DNA of 64,000 bases, from assembly GCA_017307375.1 (NCBI GenBank), contig JAFKFH010000010.1, positions 62,001-126,000 of the forward strand, in the 5' to 3' direction. The stretch is from Alphaproteobacteria bacterium (GTDB lineage: Bacteria > Pseudomonadota > Alphaproteobacteria > Ferrovibrionales > Ferrovibrionaceae). Of this stretch, positions 16,737-26,292 are shown one piece after another. The number at the start of each line of letters is the position of its first letter. Position 1 is the stretch's first letter. The translations under genes and the position numbers were made by a program. The notes beneath the pieces are model-generated. The model was given only the letters and a program-made list of their open reading frames with translations, made no database searches and was not told where the DNA came from.

Positions 16737-16852
16737 GACATTGCGAATCTAAAAGCCGGCTGTCATAGTTCCTCCATGCCCACGGGCAAGCCGAACCGCC
16801 CCGCGGGCGCGGCCTTGCCGGGGCGCCCGGAAACACGAAGGACGCGGCAGCC

Positions 16853-17710
16853 TTGTCCCAATCATCCTCCGCATCGGACCTCAGCCCAGGGGCGGCGATC
16901 CTCCTGCTGGCGCCGCTGACGGCGGTGATGCTGCTGATCCTGGTCTATCCGCTCGGCGTCACGCTCTGGACCTCCGTCTACGACGGGCGCTTCTCCTTCG
17001 CCGCCTATGGCGACCTCGCCACCAGCACGCTGTTCCTGAAGGTGCTGCGCAACACCTTCGAGATCGCGATCGGCGGCACGCTGGTCAGCCTCGTCTTCGG
17101 CTATCCCGTGGCCTTGCATCTGGCCGCGCAGCCGCCCCGGCGGCGCACCGCCTACCTGATCATGGTCATGCTGCCGTTCTGGACCAGCATTCTGGTCAAG
17201 AGCTTCGCGCTGGTCGCGGTGTTCGGCAATCAGGGGCTGATCAACCAGTTCCTGGGGCTGATCAGCGGCGGGACCCTGAACCTGCCGATGATGTTCAACC
17301 GCGTCGGCGTCATCCTCGGCATGATCAATTTCCTGCTGCCCTTCATGATCCTTTCGATCCTCGGCAGCCTGCTGTCGCTCGATCGCCGCCTGATCCTCGC
17401 CGCCGAGACGATGGGCGCCGGGCCGCTCAGGATCTTCTGGAAGATCACCCTGCCGCTCTCGATGCCCGGGGTGATCGCCGGGGTGCTGATCAACGTCACG
17501 CTGTCGATCGGCATGTACATCACGCCGGCACTCCTCGGCGGCCGGCAGGACATGATGGTCGCCAACCTGGTCGATTTCTACACGCGCCAGACGCTCGACT
17601 GGACCGCCGCCTCGGCGACGGCCGTGGTCCTCCTGCTGCTCTCGGGCATCCTCGTCGCCATGCTGGGCCGGGTGCGCGGGTCCGGCGGCCTTGCGGGGGC
17701 CGGCGCATGA
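16853..17710 (+). CDS. ABC importer permease, PotB-like
   Basis: 285 residues from a TTG start with AAGGA 10 bases upstream; no ATG gives a full-length protein. Six predicted membrane helices and the inner-membrane component loop ETMGAGPLRIFWKITLPLSM (EAA motif) are clear. It matches the spermidine/putrescine and related amine or amino-acid importer permeases. It is the first gene of a four-gene importer; its stop overlaps the next start in ATGA. Confidence 0.87.
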   Translation: MSQSSSASDLSPGAAILLLAPLTAVMLLILVYPLGVTLWTSVYDGRFSFAAYGDLATSTLFLKVLRNTFEIAIGGTLVSLVFGYPVALHLAAQPPRRRTAYLIMVMLPFWTSILVKSFALVAVFGNQGLINQFLGLISGGTLNLPMMFNRVGVILGMINFLLPFMILSILGSLLSLDRRLILAAETMGAGPLRIFWKITLPLSMPGVIAGVLINVTLSIGMYITPALLGGRQDMMVANLVDFYTRQTLDWTAASATAVVLLLLSGILVAMLGRVRGSGGLAGAGA

Positions 17711-18513
17711 GCGACCTGTTCGGCACCAGCCGCCTTGCGCGCGGCGTCGTCTCCACCGCGGCCTGGACCTGCTATCTGTTCCTCCTGCTGCCCAGCCTGA
17801 TCGTGATCCCGATCTCGTTCGGCAACCCCGGGCAGATCGAATTTCCGCCACGCCAGTTCACGCTGCAGCTCTATCGGCAGTTCTTCACCGACCCGGCCTG
17901 GTGGGGATCGACCGTGCAGAGCCTGGTCGTCGCCTGCGTGACGACGCTTGTCGCCCTGATCCTGGCGGTGCCGGCAGCCTATGCCCTGGCGCGGTCGCGG
18001 CTGCCGGGCCGCGCCGGGTTGCGCGGCCTGTTCATGATGCCGATGCTGGTGCCGGTCATCGTGCTCGGGCTCGGCCTCTACCTGCAGTTCTCCAGCTGGG
18101 GCCTGCTCGACACCACTGCCGGCGTGGTGCTGGCCCATATCATGCTGACCACCCCCTACATCATGGTCTCGGTGATGTCGGGCCTGCACCACTCGGACGT
18201 GGCGCTGGAAACCGTCGCCTCGATCATGGGCGCATCGCGCGTCACGATCTTCTTCCGGGTCGTCCTGCCGCAACTGAAGGCATCGATCGCGGTGGGTGCG
18301 CTGTTCGCCTTCCTGATGTCGCTCGACGAGGTGGTGGTCGCCTATTTCCTCACCGGCCAGAACAGCATGACCCTGCCGGTCAAGATGTACTCCTCCATCC
18401 GCTGGGAACTGACACCGGTACTGGCCGCGGTTTCCACGCTGCTCACCGTCCTCTCGCTGCTGATCGCGCTCGGGATCATCAGGATGCAGGGCAAGACCGA
18501 GGCTTCCGCATGA
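17707..18513 (+). CDS. ABC importer permease, PotC-like
   Basis: 268 residues, six membrane helices, with the EAA loop ASIMGASRVTIFFRVVLPQL near 175-194. It is the second permease of the importer, coupled on both sides by ATGA overlaps. The pairing of PotB- and PotC-type permeases with a PotD-like Tat-exported binding protein is typical of class-2 polyamine/opine-type importers. The real substrate is not shown by the sequence. Confidence 0.88.
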   Translation: MSDLFGTSRLARGVVSTAAWTCYLFLLLPSLIVIPISFGNPGQIEFPPRQFTLQLYRQFFTDPAWWGSTVQSLVVACVTTLVALILAVPAAYALARSRLPGRAGLRGLFMMPMLVPVIVLGLGLYLQFSSWGLLDTTAGVVLAHIMLTTPYIMVSVMSGLHHSDVALETVASIMGASRVTIFFRVVLPQLKASIAVGALFAFLMSLDEVVVAYFLTGQNSMTLPVKMYSSIRWELTPVLAAVSTLLTVLSLLIALGIIRMQGKTEASA

Positions 18514-19610
18514 CCATGACCACCGCCGCCGCCGCGATGATCGAGCTGGAAGGCGTCGCCAAGAGCTACGGCGACGTCCACGCCCTGCGGCGAACCGACC
18601 TGTCGATCGCCAAGGGCGAGTTCGTCACGCTGCTGGGCCCGTCCGGATCGGGGAAATCGACGCTGCTGAACCTGATTGCCGGCATGATCACGCCGAGCGC
18701 CGGACGCATCGTGATCGACGGCCGCGACGCCACCACGCTGCCGACCAACCAGCGCGGGCTGGGCATGGTGTTCCAGAACTACGCGCTGATGCCGCATATG
18801 ACCGTGTTCGAAAACATCGCCTTTCCGCTGCAGGTGCGACGGCTGCCCAAGGCCGAGATCAGGCGCAAGGTCGCCGAGGCGCTGGACCTGATCCAGCTCG
18901 GCCATGTCGCCGACCGGCGCCCGCGCGAACTCTCGGGCGGTCAGCAGCAGCGCGTCTCACTGGCACGCTGCATCGTCTACAATCCCGCCCTGATCCTGAT
19001 GGACGAACCGCTCGGCGCGCTGGACAAGAAGCTGCGCGAGCAGATGCAGCTCGAGATCAAGCGGCTGCACGCCGAGCTCGGCATCACCATGCTCTACGTC
19101 ACCCACGACCAGGACGAGGCGCTGACGATGTCGGACCGCATCGTCCTGATGAACGGCGGGCGCATCGAGCAGCAGGGCACCCCGGACGCGCTCTACTTCA
19201 AGCCGGAGACGGTTTTCTCGGCCGAGTTCATCGGCTCGTCCAACCTCATTCCCGGCACGGTCCAGATCGCCGCCGACGGTACCTGTCGGTTGAAGACCGC
19301 CCTCGGCACCTTTCCGGCGCCGGCGCCGGCGGCACCAATGAAGGCCGGCGATCGCGCGGTACTGCTGATCCGCCCTGAGAACATGGCCATCGAGGTCTCA
19401 GGCGCAACGACGAGCGTTCCCGGCCGCCTGGAGGATTCCATCCTGCTCGGCGGTGTCGTGCGCCATTTCCTGCGCTGTGCCGACGGTAGCACGCTGATCG
19501 TTCAGGAACTGAACCAGCCCGGGCGCAGCGTCGCGCATCGCGGCGACCTGATCCAGGCGGGGTGGCAGCCCGGCCACGCCCGCCTGCTTCCGCCGCAACC
19601 GGCCAACTGA
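18510..19610 (+). CDS. ABC importer ATPase, PotA-like
   Basis: 366 residues. Walker A GPSGSGKST is at 43-51, the signature ELSGGQQQR follows, then the Walker B LILMDEPLGALDKK and the switch His in YVTHDQDEALTMSDR. The C-terminal ~120 residues form the TOBE-type regulatory domain (LIRPENMAIEV). Length and layout are those of PotA/FbpC/MalK importer ATPases. It overlaps the permease gene before it by four bases. Confidence 0.92.
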   Translation: MTMTTAAAAMIELEGVAKSYGDVHALRRTDLSIAKGEFVTLLGPSGSGKSTLLNLIAGMITPSAGRIVIDGRDATTLPTNQRGLGMVFQNYALMPHMTVFENIAFPLQVRRLPKAEIRRKVAEALDLIQLGHVADRRPRELSGGQQQRVSLARCIVYNPALILMDEPLGALDKKLREQMQLEIKRLHAELGITMLYVTHDQDEALTMSDRIVLMNGGRIEQQGTPDALYFKPETVFSAEFIGSSNLIPGTVQIAADGTCRLKTALGTFPAPAPAAPMKAGDRAVLLIRPENMAIEVSGATTSVPGRLEDSILLGGVVRHFLRCADGSTLIVQELNQPGRSVAHRGDLIQAGWQPGHARLLPPQPAN

Positions 19611-19653
19611 CCGGCAACCGTCAATCACGACGACATAAAAAGGGGAAGTGCTT

Positions 19654-20718
19654 ATGTCCAAGACCTTGCTCACACCGTCACGGCGCGGCCTGCTGCGCGG
19701 GGGTGCCGGCCTGCTCGGCTTCGCCGCGGCACCGGCCGTCTTCACCGGACGTGCCGCCGCCGCCGACACCACGCTGACCGTGACCTCCTGGGGCGGCGAC
19801 TACAACAAGTCGGTCCGCGAGGTGTTTGCCGACCCGTTCACCGCCGCGACCGGCATCAAGGTCGTGCTGGTCGACAACGGCGACATGGCGAAGGTCAAGG
19901 CGCAGGTCCAGGGCAACAACGTCCAGTGGGACGTCGTCGACGCGCCTGCGGCGTTCGCGACGTCGGGCGCCCGCGACAAGCTGTGGGAACCGCTGGACCT
20001 GTCGATCATCAAGCCCGGCCCGCTGGTCGCCCCGTCCGAACCCGACTACATGCCGCTCTATCTCTACAGCGGCGGCCTGCTGTGGAACGACACCCGCACC
20101 CCGGACGGCAAGCACCCGGTCGACTTCGCCGGGTTCTACGATTTCAAGAAGTTCCCCGGGCGCCGGGTGATGCGGTCGCTGGCTTCGGAGACCCTCGAAG
20201 TCGCACTGGTGGCCGACGGCGTCGCGCCCAAGGACCTCTATCCGCTCGATATCGACCGGGCCTTCCGCGTCCTCGACCGCATGAAGCCGCATGTATCGAA
20301 ATGGGCGGCGACGACGCCCGACCAGGTGAACGCGGTCGTGCAGAACGAGGGCGACTTCTCCTACAGCTACTTCAATCGCGTGAAGTCTGCCCAGAAGGCC
20401 GGCGCCCCGCTCGCCTTCTCGTTCGAGCAGACCGTCAACTCGCTCGACTATTTCGCGGTCCCCAAGGGCACGAAGAACAAGGAAGCGGCGATGCGCTTCA
20501 TCGACTTCTGCCTGAAGCCGGACCGGCAGGTGGCCTGGGCAGTGCGCGGCTATTACCTCCCGAACAGCATGGCCGCGCTGGACGAGGTGAAGAACTCGCC
20601 CGCCAAGGAATTCCTGCCCGACCTGACCAACGGCAAGAACATCATTGTCGATTCGAAGTGGTGGGGCGAAAACTACACCGCGGTGCAGAAGCGTTATGCC
20701 GAATGGATGCTGACCTGA
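19654..20718 (+). CDS. Extracytoplasmic solute-binding protein, PotD-like, Tat-exported
   Basis: 354 residues from the ATG at 19654, which has AGGGG 8 bases upstream; a GTG at 19648 is in frame but overlaps that site. The N-terminus SRRGLLRGGAGLLGFAAAPA is a twin-arginine signal. The mature start DTTLTVTSWGGDYNKSV and the later DQVNAVVQNEGDFSYSYFNR fit the PotD/spermidine-binding family. It delivers substrate to the importer encoded just upstream. A GC-rich hairpin follows. Confidence 0.9.
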   Translation: MSKTLLTPSRRGLLRGGAGLLGFAAAPAVFTGRAAAADTTLTVTSWGGDYNKSVREVFADPFTAATGIKVVLVDNGDMAKVKAQVQGNNVQWDVVDAPAAFATSGARDKLWEPLDLSIIKPGPLVAPSEPDYMPLYLYSGGLLWNDTRTPDGKHPVDFAGFYDFKKFPGRRVMRSLASETLEVALVADGVAPKDLYPLDIDRAFRVLDRMKPHVSKWAATTPDQVNAVVQNEGDFSYSYFNRVKSAQKAGAPLAFSFEQTVNSLDYFAVPKGTKNKEAAMRFIDFCLKPDRQVAWAVRGYYLPNSMAALDEVKNSPAKEFLPDLTNGKNIIVDSKWWGENYTAVQKRYAEWMLT

Positions 20719-20732
20719 TCGGTCGCTGAACC

Positions 20733-20761
20733 GGCCCCGCCCCGCGATCCGGGGCGGGGCC
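20733..20761 (+). terminator. GC-rich hairpin after binding-protein gene
   Basis: GGCCCCGCCCC pairs perfectly with GGGGCGGGGCC around a 7-base loop. No T-tract follows, so it may act as a partial terminator or protect the mRNA of the binding protein, while two oxidase genes continue downstream on the same strand. Confidence 0.6.
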
Positions 20762-20797
20762 CGCTGCCCTCCCTTCCCCGTTTCCGGTTTCCCCGCC

Positions 20798-22234
20798 ATG
20801 TCCCACGCCGCCTTCCTTGCCGAGCTGACCTCGATCCTCGGATCGCGCTACGTCCTGACCGATCCCGGCGATATCGGCGCTTTCCTCACCGATCATCGCG
20901 GGCGCTATCACGGCACCGCGCTGGCGGTGGTGCGGCCGGCTTCGACCGAGGAGGTGTCGCGAGTGGTGAAAGCCTGCGCCGCGGCCGGCGTGGTGGTGGT
21001 GCCGCAGGGCGGCAATACCGGCCTGTGCGGCGGGGCGACCCCGCTGGATCCGCGCCCGGCGATCGTCATCCGCCTGGACCGGATGAACAAGGTCCGCGCG
21101 ATCTCGCCGGCCGAGGAGACGATCGTCGTCGATGCCGGCTGCATCCTGGCCGACATCCAGGCGGCGGCGGCGAAGGAGGGGTTGCTGTTCCCGCTGAGCC
21201 TGGGCGCCGAGGGCAGCTGCCAGATCGGCGGCAATATCTCGACCAATGCCGGCGGCATCGCCGTGCTGCGCTACGGCAACATGCGCCAGCTGGTGCTTGG
21301 CCTGGAAACAGTGCTGGCGGACGGCACCGTGCTCGACAGCCTGCGGCGCCTGCGCAAGGACAATGCCGGCTACGATCTCAAGCAGCTGTTCATCGGCGCC
21401 GAGGGCACGCTCGGGCTGGTCACCGGCGCCGCGCTCAAGCTGTTCCCGGGCATCCGGTCGCGCTCGATCGCGATGATGCAGCTGGCCAGCGTCGAGCAGG
21501 CCCTGGAGATGTTCTCGCGGGCTCGCAAGATGTTCGGGGAGACCATCTCGAGCTTCGAGATCATCGGCTCGTCCTACATGGATTTCGTGCTTCGTTATGT
21601 TCCCGGCACGGTGATGCCGTTCGCGCAGAAGGCACCCTGGTACCTGCTGCTCGAAGTCGGCGATTCCCAGCCCGACGCGCCGCTTGCCACCGCCATGGAA
21701 GCCTTGCTGGCCGACGCCTTCGAGGCCGGGTTGATATCCGACGCCACCATCGCCGCGAGCCTCGCCCAGGAAGAGGCGATCTGGAAGCTGCGCCACGGCG
21801 TCACCGGCGAATTCAAGCTCGCGGGCAAGACGATGTCGCACGACACGTCGGTCCCGGTGGCCGAGCAGCCTGCCTTCGTCAAGCGGGTCGAAGAGGGGGT
21901 GCTGGCGGCTTATCCCGACGCCAATGTGATGATGGTCGGCCATATCGGCGACGGCAACATCCACGTCGTGGTGCTGTTCCCGCATGAGCGGTTCGCCACG
22001 CCCGAGGCGTTCGAGGACGCCTCCGATGTCGTCGACGTCATCATCGACGATGTCGCCATGGAGCTCGGCGGCTCGATCACCGCCGAGCACGGGGTCGGCG
22101 TCACCTATCGCAAGCGTCTCGCCCGCACCAAGAACCCGGTCGAGCTGGGGATGATGCGGCAGATCAAGACCCTGCTGGACCCGAACAACATGATGAACCC
22201 GGGCAAGCTGTTCCTGCCCGCGACGGCCGGCTGA
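20798..22234 (+). CDS. FAD-linked oxidase, GlcD/D-2-hydroxyacid dehydrogenase family
   Basis: 478 residues with the PCMH-type FAD domain: VVVVPQGGNTGLCGGATPLD near 65-85, LGAEGSCQIGGNISTNAGGI near 135-154, FIGAEGTLGLVT near 195. The C-terminal FAD-oxidase domain ends with HIGDGNIHVVV and the metal/substrate region ITAEHGVGVTYRKRL. Members oxidise 2-hydroxy acids such as D-lactate, glycolate or D-2-hydroxyglutarate and pass electrons to quinone or an electron-transfer flavoprotein. In this locus it likely handles an intermediate of the imported compound. An additional role in central metabolism cannot be excluded. Confidence 0.85.
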   Translation: MSHAAFLAELTSILGSRYVLTDPGDIGAFLTDHRGRYHGTALAVVRPASTEEVSRVVKACAAAGVVVVPQGGNTGLCGGATPLDPRPAIVIRLDRMNKVRAISPAEETIVVDAGCILADIQAAAAKEGLLFPLSLGAEGSCQIGGNISTNAGGIAVLRYGNMRQLVLGLETVLADGTVLDSLRRLRKDNAGYDLKQLFIGAEGTLGLVTGAALKLFPGIRSRSIAMMQLASVEQALEMFSRARKMFGETISSFEIIGSSYMDFVLRYVPGTVMPFAQKAPWYLLLEVGDSQPDAPLATAMEALLADAFEAGLISDATIAASLAQEEAIWKLRHGVTGEFKLAGKTMSHDTSVPVAEQPAFVKRVEEGVLAAYPDANVMMVGHIGDGNIHVVVLFPHERFATPEAFEDASDVVDVIIDDVAMELGGSITAEHGVGVTYRKRLARTKNPVELGMMRQIKTLLDPNNMMNPGKLFLPATAG

Positions 22235-22247
22235 AGCGGGGACCGCC

Positions 22248-23534
22248 ATGACCGACCTTCGCCCGCTGCCGCCCAGCGTCTACCCGCTCGATGCGCCGCC
22301 GGCGCCGGCGACGCCGCCGCTGGACGGCTCGCGGCGCGCCTCGGTCGCCATCATCGGCGGCGGCATCGTCGGCCTCACCACCGCGCTGCATCTGGCCGAG
22401 ACCGGCACCGATGTCGTCGTGATCGAGGCGAACGAGCCGGGCTGGGGCGCCTCCGGCAACAACGGCGGACAGCTCAATCCCGGGCTTAAATTCGATCCCG
22501 ACACGGTCGAGGCGACCTGGGGGCCGGATCTCGGCCGGCGCATGGTCGCGTTCGGGTGGGACACGGCCAATCGGACGTTCGCGCTGATCGAGCGCCTGGG
22601 CATCGCCTGCGATGCCCATCGCGGCGGCACGCTGCGCGCCGCACGCAGCGCAAAGGCCCAGCGCGACGTCGCGACCACCGCCCGCCAGTGCATCGATCGC
22701 GGCCTGCCCGTCCGTTATCTCGACCGCGATGCCACCCAGGCGGCGGCCGGCACGGGCGCCTATTTCGGCGCGATGCTCGATGCCAGTGGCGGCAGCCTCA
22801 ACCCGCTCGCCTATTCGCGCGGTCTCGCCCGTGCCGCGCTGGCTGCCGGCGCGCGCATCTACGGCCGCACCCGGGCCCTCGGGCTTGCCCGCACCAACGC
22901 CGGCTGGTCGATCACCACGGCGACGGGCACGCTGGTCGCCGAAAAGCTGCTGATCGCGACCAACGGTTTCACCGACGACCTCTGGCGCGGCTTGCGGCAG
23001 ACCATCGTGCCGGTCTACAGCGCGATCGCCGCGACCGAACCGTTGCGGGACGAGATCCGCGCACGGCTGATGCCGGCGCGGCCGTCGGTCTATGAAAGCG
23101 GGCGGATCACCGTCTACTACCGGCTGGATGCGCAAGGGCGGCTGCTGATGGGCGGCCGCGGCCCGATGCACCCGATCGCCTCGCCTGCGCCGATCGCCTA
23201 CCTCACGGAATACGCGGCGCAGCTTTGGCCGCAGCTGAAGGGCTTGCGCTGGACCCATGGCTGGAACAGCCAGCTTGCCATCACCAAGGACCATTGGCCG
23301 CATATTCACGAGCCGGCAGCCGACGTGCTGATCTATCTCGGGTGCAACGGCCGGGGCGTGGCGCTCGGCACCGCCATCGCCGAGCAACTGGCCGGGCGGC
23401 TGCGCCAGGGCGCGGCCTTCCCGCTCGATCTGCCGGTCGTGCCGCCGAAGCCGATTGCCTTCCACGGCTTCTGGCCTCTCGGCGTCAAGGCTGAAATCCT
23501 CCGCGGCCGGATTCTCGATCGACTGGGGCTCTGA
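22248..23534 (+). CDS. FAD-dependent amine/amino-acid oxidoreductase, PuuB/DadA-like
   Basis: 428 residues. The dinucleotide-binding motif VAIIGGGIVGLTTALHLAE is near residues 30-48, followed by EPGWGASGNNGGQLNPGLKF, typical of gamma-glutamylputrescine oxidase-like DAO proteins. The C-terminal CNGRGVALGTAIAEQLAG is the second FAD-contacting motif. It would oxidise a secondary or primary amine to an aldehyde or imine, which suits the aldehyde dehydrogenase at 14416. No glutamylputrescine synthetase (PuuA) is present here, so the classic Puu route is incomplete and another amine or D-amino acid is possible. Confidence 0.85.
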   Translation: MTDLRPLPPSVYPLDAPPAPATPPLDGSRRASVAIIGGGIVGLTTALHLAETGTDVVVIEANEPGWGASGNNGGQLNPGLKFDPDTVEATWGPDLGRRMVAFGWDTANRTFALIERLGIACDAHRGGTLRAARSAKAQRDVATTARQCIDRGLPVRYLDRDATQAAAGTGAYFGAMLDASGGSLNPLAYSRGLARAALAAGARIYGRTRALGLARTNAGWSITTATGTLVAEKLLIATNGFTDDLWRGLRQTIVPVYSAIAATEPLRDEIRARLMPARPSVYESGRITVYYRLDAQGRLLMGGRGPMHPIASPAPIAYLTEYAAQLWPQLKGLRWTHGWNSQLAITKDHWPHIHEPAADVLIYLGCNGRGVALGTAIAEQLAGRLRQGAAFPLDLPVVPPKPIAFHGFWPLGVKAEILRGRILDRLGL

Positions 23535-23630
23535 CGTCCAGACGGTCCAGGCCGACGACGCCCGCCCGCGTGACGCCAAGCGCAACCGCGTTCCTCGATC
23601 ATGCAAAACGTCGAAATCGGGAGATGGCCC

Positions 23631-23652
23631 TGCCCGGCGTATGCGCCGGGCA
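23631..23652 (+). terminator. Hairpin after the FAD oxidoreductase gene
   Basis: TGCCCGGCG pairs with CGCCGGGCA over a 4-base loop about 100 bases after the stop. No strong T-tract follows. It probably ends the importer/oxidase operon before the opposing tRNA gene. Confidence 0.5.
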
Positions 23653-23687
23653 ATTGCCCGTATCGACCGCGATAACCGCTAAGTCGT

Positions 23688-23773
23688 TGGTGCCCCAGGC
23701 CGGACTTGAACCAGCACGCCCTTGCGGGCAACAGATTTTGAGTCTGCCGCGTCTACCATTCCACCACTGGGGC
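23688..23773 (-). tRNA. tRNA-Leu (anticodon CAA)
   Basis: The minus strand folds into a class II tRNA: acceptor stem GCCCCAG / CTGGGGC, D-arm GGTGGAATGGTAGACGC, anticodon arm GCAGA-CTCAAAA-TCTGT with CAA at the anticodon, a variable arm GCCCGCAAGGGC, and T-arm GGTTCAAGTCC. The CCA end is encoded (23690-23688). The long variable arm and CAA anticodon assign it to leucine UUG codons. Confidence 0.96.
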
Positions 23774-23840
23774 GCGGGCGGGATAATAGCGGCGGCAGCG
23801 TCAAGGTCAACAGCCCTGACACTGCCGCCGCGCTTCGTCA

Positions 23841-26135
23841 TCAGCGCCGGAAATGTCCGCCGCCACCGCCGAGCTGCGGGCTCTGGCGATAGGCATTGTA
23901 CTGGGCATTGCCGAGCTGCCGGCCCTGCCGGTCCTGGTCGAGCCGCTGGGTCGCCGCGCTGTTGTCGGCGCGCGACCAGGTGCCGTTCGGCTGCTGGCGC
24001 TCCCAGCCCTGGTTGTCGTCGGAGCGGCGGTAGACATTGCCGTCCTGGCCGCCATAGACGTCCTGCGACCGGTTCTGGATGTCGTTGCGCCCGTTGGCGA
24101 CCGCCTGCTGGCGGGCCTGGCGCTGCTGGACCTCGGCATTGCTGGCGCGGGCCTGCGCATTCGGGTGATCGGCGCCGAACTGCTGGGCCTTGGCCTGGGC
24201 CTGCGGGTTCTTGGCGAGATCCCGATTGACCTGGCGCACGTCGCGGTTCATGTCGCGATCGTACTGCTGCTTGGCCTTGGGGTGGTTGTTCAGGTAGGTG
24301 TTGAACTCCTTGTCGTTCTTGATGACGGTGTTCTTGTTCCAGCGGTTGTAGACGTTGTTGACGTTATTGACGTTGATGTTGTTGATCGTGATGTTGTTGC
24401 CGCCGCGCCCCCAGCCCCAGCCGCAGCACGGATAGGGGCCGCCCCAGGGATGCGAGGTCAGCGAGCCGGCAATGAAGCCGAAGGTCAGGCCGGTGATCAT
24501 GCCGGTGGCGAACCCGGCGCCGTAGCCGTAGGTGGCCGGCGGCGGGTAGTAGACCGCCGTCACCGGCGCGATATAGGGCTGATAGACATAGCCGGTACCA
24601 AAGACGACCGTGCCGGTCGGGGCCACCACGGTGCCCATGTAGACCGGGGTGTAGCCGACATAGACGAAGTCCGTGGTGCCGCCATAGACATGGACGCCGG
24701 TGACGTAATAGACCGGCGAGGCCGGCGGGATGGTGTAGATCACCGACGGCACCTGCATGGCCGGCGCCCATGGACCGAATGCCGAGGTCGCGGTGAACCA
24801 GACGCCGTTCGAGACGGCGAAATAGCTCGCCTCGGACACCTTGATCACCGGGTCGGGGGTATTGGCGGCATACTGCATCGAGGTGCCGTCGATCGGCCCC
24901 CAGATCGGCTTGCCGCCATCGTAGTTCGACTTGAACTTGGCCTGGGTCTTGACCACCGTCGCGGTCTGCGGCACCTGGGCGGCGATCACCGCCTCCTTGG
25001 CCTGGGGCGTGCCCGAAACCGCCGGCAGCACCGCGCCGCGCGGATGGGCCTCGGGAATGCGCGCGAAATCGGGTGGCAGCACGTCGTTGGCGACGTAGAC
25101 CCACGGGCCGTCGAGGCCCGGCCCCTTGAACCAGCGGCCGGAGATCAGCACGTAGTGCTGGTTGTCGGCCAGATTGAGGACGAGATCGGAAGCGGTATTG
25201 GTGACCGTCAGCAACTGCGTGCCGGGGATCGGCTGATATTGCGGCTTGCCGGTGACCTGGATCAGTTCGGCGGGGCTGGTCGAGACGTTGATCTTGGGCA
25301 ACGGCTGGCGGGCGGCATCGGCTTCGCTGAACGTCCCGATCATCGGGTCGTAGCCCTGGGCGAGGCTGCTCCGGATCTGGTCGGCCGAGGCAGGCACCGA
25401 CTTGGTCGCCGTCCAGCTGCCGTCCAGCGCGGTGGCGGTCGCCCAGCGGCCCATGATGCGCAGGTAGTAGCGCCCGGCGCCCTGGTTGAACAGGATCAGC
25501 GCCCGGCTGTTGACGATCCGCAGCAGGCTGGTATCGGAGGTGGCGCGCAGCGCCGGCTGGCCGTCGATCAGCACCAGCGCCGCCGGATCGGTGGCGATGA
25601 TGATCCGCGGCACGTCGTTCTTGACCTGGGCGACCGCCCCTTGCGGCCCCTGTCCCTCGGTCACGGCCATGTTCGCCTGGATCCGGTCCAGGCTCATCGT
25701 GGTCCCGTTGGGCGGCAGGCCCTGGCGCACCACCGACAGATAGTCGGCCTCGTTGTTGGGCTCGGCCGGGAACGACCCCTTGTCGACCTTGATCTCCTGC
25801 AGGGTCACCAGCCGGGTCGACTTGTCGACCTCGGTCCGCGCCGAAAACCAGATGACGCCGAAGGTCGGGTTCGGGTTGGACGGCTTGACCACCTGCACGG
25901 CGGCGCGGGCAATGAGGGTGTTGCCGGTCCAGCTGTCGACCTGGGGCTGGAAGACGGTCAGCGTCGCGTCGCTTGCCTGATAGTCGCGGGGCCAGCCGTC
26001 GGCGGCAGCGACCGGCGCGGTGGCCACGGCCTGCGGCGCCGCGGCCTGGGCCACGACCTCGGGCGCGAGCCAGAAGCACGAACCGGCAATAATGGTCGCG
26101 GCCAGCAGCGCGTGCCGGGTCCAGTGCGATGTCAT
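23841..26135 (-). CDS. Large secreted protein of unknown function with Asn/Gln-rich tail
   Basis: 764 residues with a signal peptide (about 1-32, LLAATIIAGSCFWLAPEVVA). The middle (about 190-520) contains repeated short modules with a Trp/Phe-Gly-Pro-Trp pattern: ISGRWFKGPGLDGPWVYV, then NGVWFTATSAFGPWAPAM, and an earlier IMGRWATATALDGSWTATK. A Gly/Tyr-rich hydrophobic stretch follows (about 480-590), then an Asn repeat (NNITINNINVNN) and a 170-residue Arg/Gln/Asn-rich tail ending GGGGGHFRR. Similar proteins are often annotated as carbohydrate-binding or autotransporter-like on weak grounds; I do not assign a function. It is convergent with the tRNA and divergent from the next gene. Confidence 0.8.
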   Translation of the reverse strand: MTSHWTRHALLAATIIAGSCFWLAPEVVAQAAAPQAVATAPVAAADGWPRDYQASDATLTVFQPQVDSWTGNTLIARAAVQVVKPSNPNPTFGVIWFSARTEVDKSTRLVTLQEIKVDKGSFPAEPNNEADYLSVVRQGLPPNGTTMSLDRIQANMAVTEGQGPQGAVAQVKNDVPRIIIATDPAALVLIDGQPALRATSDTSLLRIVNSRALILFNQGAGRYYLRIMGRWATATALDGSWTATKSVPASADQIRSSLAQGYDPMIGTFSEADAARQPLPKINVSTSPAELIQVTGKPQYQPIPGTQLLTVTNTASDLVLNLADNQHYVLISGRWFKGPGLDGPWVYVANDVLPPDFARIPEAHPRGAVLPAVSGTPQAKEAVIAAQVPQTATVVKTQAKFKSNYDGGKPIWGPIDGTSMQYAANTPDPVIKVSEASYFAVSNGVWFTATSAFGPWAPAMQVPSVIYTIPPASPVYYVTGVHVYGGTTDFVYVGYTPVYMGTVVAPTGTVVFGTGYVYQPYIAPVTAVYYPPPATYGYGAGFATGMITGLTFGFIAGSLTSHPWGGPYPCCGWGWGRGGNNITINNINVNNVNNVYNRWNKNTVIKNDKEFNTYLNNHPKAKQQYDRDMNRDVRQVNRDLAKNPQAQAKAQQFGADHPNAQARASNAEVQQRQARQQAVANGRNDIQNRSQDVYGGQDGNVYRRSDDNQGWERQQPNGTWSRADNSAATQRLDQDRQGRQLGNAQYNAYRQSPQLGGGGGHFRR

Positions 26136-26292
26136 GAGGGTCTCCCGAGGTGACGTCCGAAGGTAGCAGTCTAGCGTAGCCAGGCGGCTACGACATCAAT
26201 TCTTCGTACCGGATCGTGGCGGCCTTGTGGCGGGAACGGCGGCGCACTACAGTCGCGCCGCTCTTTAGCGACAGTATGGATCGGATCGTCCC

